Assembly: GCA_964017125.1 (NCBI GenBank) | Contig: OZ024908.1 | Coordinates: forward strand, 65,201,993 to 65,265,992 | DNA from: Flabesymbios commensalis | Lineage: Eukaryota > Annelida > Polychaeta > Terebellida > Flabelligeridae | Length of the DNA: 64,000 nt | Direction of reading: 5' to 3' | Shown: positions 45,826 to 55,149 of the stretch, piece by piece | Layout: each line of letters starts with the position of its first letter | Numbering within the stretch: the first letter of the stretch is position 1 | Notes under the pieces: generated by a model | Seen by the model: the letters and a program-made list of their open reading frames with translations, nothing else | What the model was told of the DNA's origin: nothing | Databases searched by the model: none | Position numbers and translations under genes: made by a program

Positions 45826-48800
45826 CTGTAAGAAATAATGAACCGCTTATAGTACATGTTAACCTATTCAGTGCGGTGATCGATTTTAGAGGTCAGAATC
45901 TGACGTCTACAGAAATAATTAAAAATTATAATGGCCGCTGCCCATAGGATAGGCCTATATGTATTCAAATAAAGCGGAAAGAGCTAGCTGAGACATTTAT
46001 GATGTTTCAAATTGAAAAAAACCCTTTGGTCTCCATGGCTTATACAAACATATTTCAGCGTAGTAAGGGTTAGAACATAAAGGTTGTAAAAGGTGTTGTA
46101 GTAATTTACTGTTGCGAAATGAAGTGAGGGCGATCCATATGTGGATTGTATAATGTTTTCCACACTGGCTATCCCTTTTAGCCTTAACCCTTTAACCGCC
46201 GGTGCCGCATACATTCGGGTTTTCATTTTTTATTAGCACATAAAGTAACACCTTTTAAATATGTTAAAGATAAAATGTGAAATCAATCAGCAAGATTTGA
46301 AAAGAGTTGTCCTTCATTTTGTCAAATCTGAATAATTTTCACTCACTTAAAGTTGTGGATCGCGTCAGCGAGACATAACTTCAAGTGGGTTAAAATTCAA
46401 ATTGAATAATTTGGCGGTTAAAGGGTTAAAGCGCTGGGTTAATTTGTGAAATAATATCTCAACCAAAGGTGTTTTTTTCAATTTGAAATCATTATAAATG
46501 TCTTTGTTAGTTCTTTGTGATTCATTTGAATACCAAGGTCTACGGCCATTAGAACTATTTCTATTATAGTCCAAGAACATTAGGTTTTTAGGCCTTTTAA
46601 TGTGTTTTTCAGGACTATGTTTTTCCGGACTATTTTCTGAGTGGATCATGAAAAAATCAGCTTGTTACGAGTTTATTCCACCCTATAGTGTATTATCAGG
46701 CTAATGTTCCTGGACTATTATTACAGTGCGGGGATCGACTTTAAACGTCAGAGTCTGACGTCTACATACGTCAGATTCTGACGACTAAAGTCGATCTCCG
46801 CGCTGTAAGTGTTAAACCGCTGAGATATATAATTGAAATTGGACCCATTGGCATAAATTATGTGCTGATGTAAATTTGTAATCAATAACTGTTTTGTATT
46901 CCTATGCCTGTTAAAAACATATTTTGTTTGCACGCATTTTATCATGTATTCATCCTGAATACATAAATAATTATCTTTAATAATGAAAGTGTGCTATCTT
47001 TCAGAAGCGTGCACCCCTCGTTATGATTCCGTTTTACGTACCTGTATCATCTTCCGTGTCGGCTGTGTATCCGTCGTTTACAACCTCATTCTCATCACTA
47101 TTTGGTTCCGATCTGGCCCTGCTTTTACATATTGTAACATCTGATATGATTTGGTCAGAATAACATTTCATCTTGTACTTTGTAGGCACATCCACTAACA
47201 TTGATTCACTGTGATGATCATCTGAGTCGACAAGGCTCAGCGAATCATCAGAATCGCTAATTGTAATCACTGTGGAATCAGACCTATTCACATGGTGCGA
47301 TTTGTTCATCTCACTTACTTCGCCTTCTATTTTAGGATACTGTTCCGGTTCAACTTCACCGGATGATCCAGTAGATACAGTTTTTCGTCGTCGCTTTCTC
47401 GGTTTCACTGACATTTCTTCATCACTGGACGTAATATCACACATCTTTTTATCCATTCTTTTGTTTTTCTTTTTGTTCATATTAGTAGAGGTTGTGTTTT
47501 TACAACCATTTAAAACTGCGAAGATAAATCATAACAAAAAATTATGTAACGAATAGAAAAGGTTAGAATAATTTTATTTTAGAATTGCCTTAATAGAATG
47601 AGTATCGTTAATTTCGATGTGATCCACTGCCTCAAAACCGCGATGATGGAAATTTATAGTCCGATCAATGTAACATGTCTAAGGTTAAATTTGGTCAAAC
47701 ATAAAAAAAGTTGCAACATTTTTTCCTGCTGCAATGGATTTCAGTTTTGTCCCCGGAAAAACATCAAAAGTCTGAAAAAAATGAGTGAATTTTTTTTTTT
47801 TTACAAGTTAAACATATTTTCATGAAAGTGTTACAAATATACTGATTTCAGAAATTATGGAGCCTACAAACGAAAACAACGAGTAAAACATCGTTATTTC
47901 GAAATAATGAGAATTGTCTCGGTTATCGTTGAGAAAACATGTAGATCTACCCACTAAGCACAAAGCATTTGTATAACATTTATACAACATCGACCCGACG
48001 TTGATCCAACATTGTATAAATGTTATGCCAATGTTTTGTGTTTACTGGGTACTGTTGCATAATTTGGATAGTGCTGACTTAGGGATCTAGATATTTCAAA
48101 GCGACTGTCTAGCCTACTGTCATGATCAAAAATGTAAAAGCAAAGAGCACTAAAAAGACACTAAATAGTTAGATTTAGATCTGTTAGATTTCTATTTCGT
48201 TTATTACCATGTTAACAAAAGAATGTGTATTATAACACAATATTCCATAAATACCCTCTGTCTCAGACCATGGGATTCAAAGGCACTTCAAAGCACGCTA
48301 ATTGGCGGGTGAAATGTGCGAGATTTGGGAATTACGTCGCAACATCATTGGTCTGCCCAACACTGGGTCGACGGCATCAAAATGTTACCTATGCTGTGCT
48401 ACGATACATCCATCTTTTAGGTGTTGGCTACAAATAGTTTGTTTGGGTTTTCTCTGTATTCTTGGAAATGTTGATAACAATATAAATATAAAACAAAATG
48501 GGAAAATGGAAATCATGATCTGCAGGACACATAACTCAATACAAAACTAATTGAAAATGCATTATTAGCCCGCCTTTTAATTAAAAAAGGTGGGCTATTG
48601 AAATTGAAGTTCAGAACTCAGAACTCAGAACTCAGAATCATTTATTCGCCTCTTTTACAAGTACTATACAGTCTGATAGTTATACACAGATGATTAATGA
48701 TGTAAAGGGCATGGAGACTTGCATTAAGATCAGTAATTTTGATCGCTATCATGCAAGCCACCAGATTTAATAAACATAACATGAACATACCAGAGTTGCA

Positions 48801-51800
48801 TGGATCAAGCGCGCCACGTCGACGCCAGACACGCATCGAATAAATCACACCAGGTCGTACGCCGCCCCCCGGCCGACCCACAGAAAAAAATATCTGTAGG
48901 CTAGCCGGCGAAAACACGCACGAAGCCGGCAACACGATGCACGACCCGGCGCCAAGTTGGCGCACTCGAACCCCAGACTGCTGATATGGTATCGGAACAT
49001 TTATATTTAAAAATATTATAATATGTGCAAAAAACTATATGAGACTCCACAACATCTCATATGTGGACACTTAAGTCCGCAAATGAGAGGTCGAGACAGA
49101 GCATATTCAATGATTCTGAAACTAGTTCACCCGACTCGTGACTAGGTAACCTTACATGACAAAATGTAATTATTTTATTTTAGAATGTCATCGACTACAT
49201 ATATAACAATTTTCAATAAAACATTGGGGCTGGTACATTTTAATAAAATATTTACGGGTATACAATACAAAACCTGAAAAACTATGAGTATGAAATTTGT
49301 CTCGAATTTCGTTTGGTAACTGATTTATTAAATTGGGAATATTATGAGAAATACATTTGGTAGCAAATACATGATTCACTTTTATTGGAGTCAGATCATC
49401 ACACCGTCTAGTGTTATATCTGGATTGCCTGGTAAAATTCAAGTTTTGAAAATAATCCGGTAAACTCTTTATCAAATATTTGTAATAAAATTTTAACTGA
49501 TTAAGTTTAAATATATCCTGTATTTTTAAAAGATTGAGTTTAATAAAAATTGGATCCGTATGTGCTAAATATTTACTTTGTGTTATAAATCTTACTGCTC
49601 TCTTTTGTAATTTCTCAATTCTTTCATTGTTATGTCCCCAAGTTAAAATGCCATAATGTACGTGTGGCAAGAATAGTGAGCTATACAACTGTAGCAAAAC
49701 ATTTATGGGAAGTACATATTTCATTTTATTGATAATTCCGAGGGTTCTTGAAAGTTTACAGGATAGTTTCTCTATATGATCGTTCCAATTTAAATTTTCA
49801 TCTAATCTAAATCCTAAAAAATCTACCACTTTTGTGTTACTGATAACAGTATTTTCGATCTGTATTTCCGGAATGGATACTTTACGTTGTACTTTATGGA
49901 ATATACAAAATTTTGTTTTAGAAATATTTAAAGACAATTTATTGAGTTTTAACCATGTTATTATTTTTTCTAGCTCCATATTAATTATGTTAGCAGTTTC
50001 CTTGTTATTTGTGTTTATGGGTGCAAAAATTGTTGTATCATCGGCAAATAATATAAATTTAAAAAAGTTACTTGACTTAACAATATCATTTATATAAATT
50101 AGAAACAACAGCGGTCCTAAAATTGATCCCTGGGGAACACCTGTTTTTAAATCCAAAACCTGTGAATTGGTGTCATCAAAAACTACAAATTGTTTTCTAT
50201 TTGACAGGTAGCCGAACGTGGGCAGATGCCCACGTTCGGCGTGGGCATCTGCTTTGGCGTTAACATTTGCTTGTGGGCACAATAACTTTAAAAGTTTTTC
50301 ATGTATCCTGCTCAAAGTTGTTGTGCATGTTACGAATGACCAGTTCTCGGACAAGGTCAATAATGGCTGAAAAAATCATAATAGCCGATTTATTGTGATT
50401 TTTCGCATTTTACGTCAATAATTTGACCTTGTGTTGCACTATTGTTTATTGATACAATAGGCCTGCCTGAATTATTAATACATACCGTGTCCTTCAGCAA
50501 GTGCAAACAGAACTGGGACATCATGCTTGTGAACATTGTGCGATGTAATGACTGAGACAGAGACATCTGTAAATAATGGGCTTAATAATTTATGAAAAGA
50601 GGCGGTATTCGTCAATCCAATATCCATACAATCCTTTGTGGTGAAAAGCAGAACATGTTTCACAAATCCCCCCGCCCCTTCTGTTTTTTGAAAAAACGTG
50701 TCCAGTTTATTTCGAAGATCTGTTACGCTGGAGAGATGTCCAGGCGCAAAAATAAATAAATGTCTCCCTGGTAATAGCTGTTTTATTTCCAATGTTAACG
50801 TATGTAAGTATTCTTGAGAATTCCCATTTTCTTCTTGCAGAATCTCTGTACGCTTAGGGGGAGCATACTGTTTCAACCATTGAAGCAAATGTTTACTCAC
50901 AGTGAAATAAGGAGGGCGTGGTTTTCCGATACACGTTTTCAAGTCAACGTCATCGCTCCATATGAAATGTCGTGGAAGCCATGTTTTCAGCTGTCTTTTC
51001 TGTATTATGAACCTGTTATATTTGCAAACCCATAGGCCATTTTTGTCCGCACTGTTATTGAGAGTTAAATCTTCGGCTACATAATATGGTAAGTAATGAA
51101 TATTGTGCGTCTTCAAAGCATCAATATTCAATAGGACTAATGAACAAACATGTGCTTTGCTAAAAGGCTTTGATATCTGCCTCATGTTATTTCGTCTTTT
51201 CATCATCCCCATCAGAGCATATTTTGAAATTGGTCCCGTATAACAGTGTCGTTTACAAGCTGGATCACAACAACAACAGTTTAAATTATATGGACATGGC
51301 TCAAATGCAGGGTCCTGTGTCTTATCTCCGCATTCAAAAATAGTTTCCATGTGTTTTAAAACCTTATACATTGATGTACACTCAACAGCTAGACCACCTC
51401 TTGTAGATTCACAATTATCAGATGAGTTCGGTTTCTTTGCCTTTAATAGGTCATAAACATTGCTTAGATTATCATCCATGAAAAATATTGTTCTGAGGTA
51501 ATATGTTTCTGCAAACATTTGAGTAAAATATCGAGCGTAACCAATACCTCCTTCGCTCACACCGACATCGATATCAGGAAGTGAGTTTGGCAGGACTAGT
51601 ATGGCATGAGTGGATTGAAAGTTTTGTCTGTATATGAAACAGTCTTCGTGTCTAACGACCAGTATGTGTACATAATCAGCATGTATTCCTTTATGAACCA
51701 TTGTATGTGTTAAATTAATGTTCCCATCCAAAGCTCTTTGGTATGTTGGCATAAAGATCCAGGTGGACAATAATGGTGCATCATCATCCGTGTCTGTTTC

Positions 51801-54800
51801 ACAAAGAAGGGTGCTAAGGTGCGTTGTCTGTTTCTGGGTTTCCTCACTATTATCACGGGTTTTCAAAATGTCAAAAACTGGTTTAAACTTTCTGCTCTGT
51901 GGTATTGTGATCTCAACATCGTCAACACTTTGACTATTGTGTAATTCGACTGAGATCTTGAAAGTAACACTTTCTGTATTCTTTTTGCAACTTAAACAAC
52001 TGTGCTCTAATGCCGTATATGCCTTATATTTTATTTTACTTTCAAATGAATATGTCGTTGATTCTGATGGCTCACCTTTCTTCTTATCCCCACGCACTGG
52101 AATCTTCATGAGTACTTTTGGCACATTGCCATATTCATAAGGCCCAAATAATCTGTTGTATTTAGAACTATTTAGTCTTGTAGGAAGAACTTTGCCATTT
52201 TGCATTAATTTCCAATGTGGATAATCCCATTGTAGATAACTATCTTCTACGGGCGTGGTTTCATTATCACTACATTCAGATTCACTTTCTAAATCGATTT
52301 CACCATTAACATCTTCAGGCGCACTTTCTATAACTTTGCGAAGTTTGGATATGACATTTAGATATGCGCCGGTTTTTCCTATTTGGGGTTCCGCCTGCAA
52401 GAGCAGTCTGTTTTTATGTGTTTCGTTATTGCCAAAATCAATGTTGTTTTTTGAAGGTAAATAGAGTATATTCTGTGACTGACTCCCCCTGTTACCTTTC
52501 TTCTCCATTAACTTTTTAGTCATCTTACGATCCAAACGCTTACCGTCAGTCACACCATAAAAAATAGATGTTTTCTTCAAAGCCCTCTGTAAAATTCCAT
52601 ACAATGTAGGGCCGACTAAGGCATATGGATGCTTGTGGTCACTCCGTTTTGTATACCTGCACATCCTTCCCAGCCACTGTGCAAGGGTTGTAATGTAAAT
52701 AGTTTTCTCTACACCTAAAAAATTCAGACGTAGGTCCATCACACTAAGACTGTCAGGAAAGGTGTCACCCATTGTTCCTTTATTGTTTAGAATCAGAATA
52801 CACGGCATTTTATTTAGATCTTTGTATTCAGTGATATATTTGTGAATATGTTTACAGGATTTGCACTGAATGTTGTCAGGGTGGACTTCATAATGACAGC
52901 AGGGACATCTTTCAAGAGACCTGCTATCCTCATGCTGACAGTTATCAGGCTGGAGTAGACGTTGTATCCGGAAATCTGACGTTCTTTTACTATGATCATC
53001 AGCATTTTGTTGTATATCCCCTATCCTGTATCTGTCATAGTCTCGTACAATTTCAAAGATGTAAGAGTCATTTCCAGTTGCAACTGCACGGGCCAAACAA
53101 AGGCTATTATATAATTTGCTTCCGTGGTTTGCACAAGTCACTCGTATAATCTTCATTTGTCCATTCAACTCTTGATGTGGATCGAAAGGTATGAGCTCAT
53201 TCACAACTTTAAATGTTTCAGAAATGTCTTCTAAAATGGTGTAATAATTTTCCATATTATATAACGCCTTTGCGCAATCTGTTTTATTTTCATACTGGCC
53301 ACACGTGCCATGTATATGCAACATTAAGTGAATGTCTGTTGGTTCATCACTGCTACATGATTGTAAAGCATTTTCAAAGTTCTGGACTACCTTCGCAAAT
53401 ATGTCCGAACTTATTGGCTTTGTATTTAATTCATCTTTATGATCGTCTTCTAATCTTTTTTTGAAGCGACGAAGCAAAGAGAAGCGTTGGTTCTTATAAA
53501 TATTGTATGCCTTCTGGATTTGCGTGATGACACAATCATTGTATGTATCTTTCAGTCCTTGCATAGTTTCGATAAATTTACGTATGGCGCCCATATTCAA
53601 TATGTAATAACAATAATCAGCTATCAGCACATCATGTGGTTTTACTTTCAATTGTTGATACGTTCTCACCATCAAGGGATCCCCGCGTATAAGTTGTTTA
53701 GATCTCACAGTTTCCCTCATGCTATTATAATACATATTAAGAGACGCATATTGTCTCGTTGGCTGGATTTCATCCTTAGCCCGTAAGCTATCTATTATGA
53801 AACATGATGCCATAGTGGGTGCTTTGTGTAATCCGTCAACTGATCTGTGCCTTTCAAGTGATATATAGCCATCATTTGTCATCAAAAGTCGTGGCGTAAG
53901 TATGCTCAGTGATGATCTGATTTGAATTATGTCTTGTCCATACTCTGAGATTATTTCAAAGTCCGTGCAGAACGGAACATTCATGTTTGGTCTGTCATCT
54001 TCTGAAACGAAACCGACAGAATATCTGTGTTTTCTTCTATAGGGTATTCTTAAAATTCCAAGTATCAGTTTTTTTCCATTTTGAATTGTTGTGATTTGGA
54101 CATGTTTACCCAATCCCTGCATTTCGAATGTGGGTGAGTTCTCTCGATGTGCTGTTTTTGTCAGTTTATATAAGCCATATACGTTTTGTTTCATAACCAG
54201 TTTTAGCCAACTGAACTCAACGCCATCTTTGTTTGGTAATTTTAGGATCAGTTTAGATTTATTTTGTATTGACGCTTGAAAACATTCACTCCATTTTATG
54301 CAATGTAGATTTTTCAGCGGTCCTATATCATTTGTCACATCAGTGCCATTGTGGTATACCTTGGTGTTTTCAACAATCAGCGGAGCTAAAATTTTGTTTT
54401 CGTGCTGCAAAACACATTTTGCGTATAGCTCCCTGACAGGTATACGGGAATTATCTGTCATTAAATTGTAAGGTGTAGCAGTGACTTGTAGGACAATCAC
54501 GTTCGGGTGTGACTTTGTATTCCATTCATTAATCAATGTGGGATTTGCGCCATCCCTTTGCTTAAGGGTGACGCTTCCCCAGTGAGCTTCGTCTGCGACA
54601 ATAAGAATCAGCTTATCAGGGTGATCCGCTGCCTCTTGTAACAGAGCAGAATGTCTTTTCTTCACGTCATCACTTAATACATATTTTTTAACCCTTGTTG
54701 ATCCGTTTTTCTGTATAGATTCCTTGTCAGATATAAATGTCTTATAATCGAAACACCCTGCTTCTGCATGGCACAAACGATTCCTAGTCTGGATTTCTAA

Positions 54801-55055
54801 CATTTCAAATTTAGCAGTGTATATCTGGAATTCAAACGACTTAAAATCGTTCAATGATTTACTGTGATAAATTTGAAGTATAGATGTAATTCTTTCTATT
54901 ATCACATCTGCCATGTATTCTTGATTCTGGAAGTAGAATGGTTCAACACGTTCTTCTGTCTTAACGCGTAGTGTATCAAGATAATCCAATGGCAAAATGA
55001 AACTATCGTCTTCATGGCTATGTCTCTCAGCATGATTCGTCATGATCTTAGAAAC
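45335..55055 (-). CDS. GREB1-like: GREB1-like: circularly permuted SF2 helicase plus TAGT glycosyltransferase (three exons seen, 5' end open)
   Basis: Exons in transcript order are 55055-50486, 47515-47042 and 45825-45335 (stop). Both introns have GT-AG ends and phase 1 on both sides, so the frame runs through about 1,840 codons, close to vertebrate GREB1/GREB1L (about 1,920-1,950). The fold order is helicase motifs II and III, a long insert with a zinc ribbon, motifs V and VI, Walker A, the TAGT-type glycosyltransferase, a Rossmann-like end domain, and an acidic tail. Human GREB1 is reported to act as an O-GlcNAc transferase on the oestrogen receptor; whether this protein does so is unknown. 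The ATG nearest the first acceptor is MTNHAERH (at about 55041), but a coding exon upstream is not excluded. Introns carry a LINE, SINE and MITEs. It lies tail to tail with SNUPN, about 3.1 kb apart. Confidence 0.85.
45859..46074. mobile_element. TTAA-type MITE, family G, in the last GREB1-like intron
   Basis: TTAA lies at 45859-45862, then CCTATTCAGTGCGGTGATCG and GACGTCTACAG (hairpin half lost). The body has AAGCGGAAAGAGCTAGC, AAAACCCTTTGGTCTCC and ATTTCAGCG, and the right edge is GGGTTAG (a decayed TTAA). Confidence 0.65.
46184..46429. mobile_element. piggyBac-like MITE, family A, in the last GREB1-like intron
   Basis: TTAA lies at 46184-46187 and 46426-46429. Ends CCCTTTAACCGCC and GGCGGTTAAAGGG are identical to the copy at 265-503. 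The inner hairpin has CACTTAAAGTTGTGGATCGC and ATAACTTCAAGTGGG arms. 238 bp. Seems to have landed in the end of the adjoining family G copy. Confidence 0.85.
46430..46811. mobile_element. Family G MITE split by a 151-bp element H
   Basis: G runs in reverse from AGCGCTG (46430) through ACCAAAGG and AATTTGAAATCATTATAAAT to the palindrome at 46733-46807 (GTGCGGGGATCGACTTTA / TAAAGTCGATCTCCGCGC). TTAA follows at 46812-46815. Element H interrupts it at 46567-46717. Confidence 0.7.
46567..46717. mobile_element. 151-bp MITE H nested in family G
   Basis: Inverted ends are TAGTCCAAGAACATTAG and CTAATGTTCCTGGACTA (one mismatch in 17). TTA borders both sides, a possible target duplication. It interrupts the family G body, whose order resumes at TTACAGTGCGGGG. 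Superfamily unknown. Confidence 0.75.
47042..47515 (-). CDS. GREB1-like: GREB1-like exon, basic run and SUMO-interacting-type motif
   Basis: The acceptor is GATTTATCTTCGCAG and the donor ACAG|GTACGT. The one carried base G joins to read VLNGCKNTTSTNMNKKKNKR. A basic stretch KPRKRRRK (about residue 26-33 of the frame from 47480) may be an NLS. TVITISDSDDSLSLVDSDD is a hydrophobic core followed by acidic and serine residues, the signature of a SUMO-interacting motif with CK2-type sites. 474 bases, phase 1 to phase 1. The tail is predicted disordered. The assignment to the GREB1-like gene rests on strand, splice sites and phase. Confidence 0.75.
47953..48050. repeat. Roughly 100-bp palindromic MITE in GREB1-like intron
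   Basis: The left arm AAAGCATTTGTATAACATTT and right arm AAATGTTATGCCAATGTTTT are complementary around ACGTTGATCC and its partner, with edges CACTAAGCAC and GTGTTTACTGGG. Same layout as 2382-2492. Confidence 0.65.
48250..48535. mobile_element. Truncated relative of the 3705-4254 element
   Basis: Matches in ACTGGGTCGACGGCATC, ACAAATAGTTTGTTTGGGTTT-type and TTGGAAATGTTGAT segments, to CATGATC. Its own inverted ends are not preserved. Confidence 0.6.
48560..48966 (-). mobile_element. LINE/SINE 3' tail with (TTCTGAG)n repeat, next to a short hairpin
   Basis: On the minus strand the segment ends GAATAAATGATTCTGAG followed by three to four copies of TTCTGAG (48614-48640). Such microsatellite ends are usual for CR1/L2-type LINEs and their SINEs. 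A hairpin, TAGCCCGCCTTTT with AAAAAAGGTGGGCTA (48564-48597), lies next to it. No protein match in the overlapping frame. Confidence 0.45.
49188..50210 (-). mobile_element. Young 5'-truncated non-LTR retrotransposon (reverse transcriptase frame open)
   Basis: The minus frame is unbroken from GYLSNRKQFV (50213) to the stop. It contains GVPQGSILGPLLFLIYINDI (palm) and FILFADDTTIF (the catalytic FADD box). After that come LNISKTKF, VVDFLGFRLDENLNWNDHIE, LPHVHYGILTWG and RIEKLQKRAVRFI, then a NLINQLPNEIRD tail. The endonuclease and fingers are missing by 5' truncation at about 50210. The uninterrupted 340 or so residues suggest recent insertion. It sits in the GREB1-like intron in gene orientation. 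CR1/L2 group; exact clade not determined. Confidence 0.85.
50211..50252. repeat. Overlapping palindromes at the LINE 5' junction
   Basis: GCCGAACGTGGGCA (50211-50224) pairs with TGCCCACGTTCGGC (50227-50240). GCAGATGCCCAC (50222-50233) pairs with GTGGGCATCTGC (50241-50252). The two inverted repeats share bases. The LINE reading frame starts exactly at their outer edge. Confidence 0.8.
50486..55055 (-). CDS. GREB1-like: GREB1-like giant exon (helicase and TAGT domains)
   Basis: Residue numbers count from the open-frame start at 55070. Motif II is VADEAHWG (158-165) and motif III QVTATP (195-200). A zinc-ribbon-like insert has C722/C725 and C736/C739. Motif V is NNKGTMGDTFP (762-772), motif VI QWLGRMCRYTKR (798-809), and Walker A AEPQIGKTGAYL (893-904). 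The Walker A after motif VI shows permutation. An acidic linker (about 915-945) follows. The TAGT part (about 1100-1400) has STWIFMPTYQRA, then GGIGYARYFTQMFAETYYL, then IFFMDDN with D1199 and D1200 as likely metal/nucleotide-sugar residues, and a Cys cluster CPYNLNCCCCDPACKRHC (1259-1276). A last domain (about 1435-1530) has HLFIFAPGH and HVLLFTTKD strands. The 4.57-kb uninterrupted exon is unusual for this genome. The acceptor reads TTTTTATTACAG and the donor GACACG|GTATGT. No disabling change seen. Confidence 0.88.
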
Positions 55056-55149
55056 CTGTAATAAAAACAAATATACATAGTTGGCTGTGTCATGATAACA
55101 AGTACACGTTAGAATACCATCACACTGCCAAGTTTTCTCTCAATTTTAG

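Noticed and set aside
50814-54279. Plus-strand frames of 60-100 codons opposite the giant GREB1-like exon
   Set aside because: Shadows of the minus-strand gene, with no domain or codon signal of their own.
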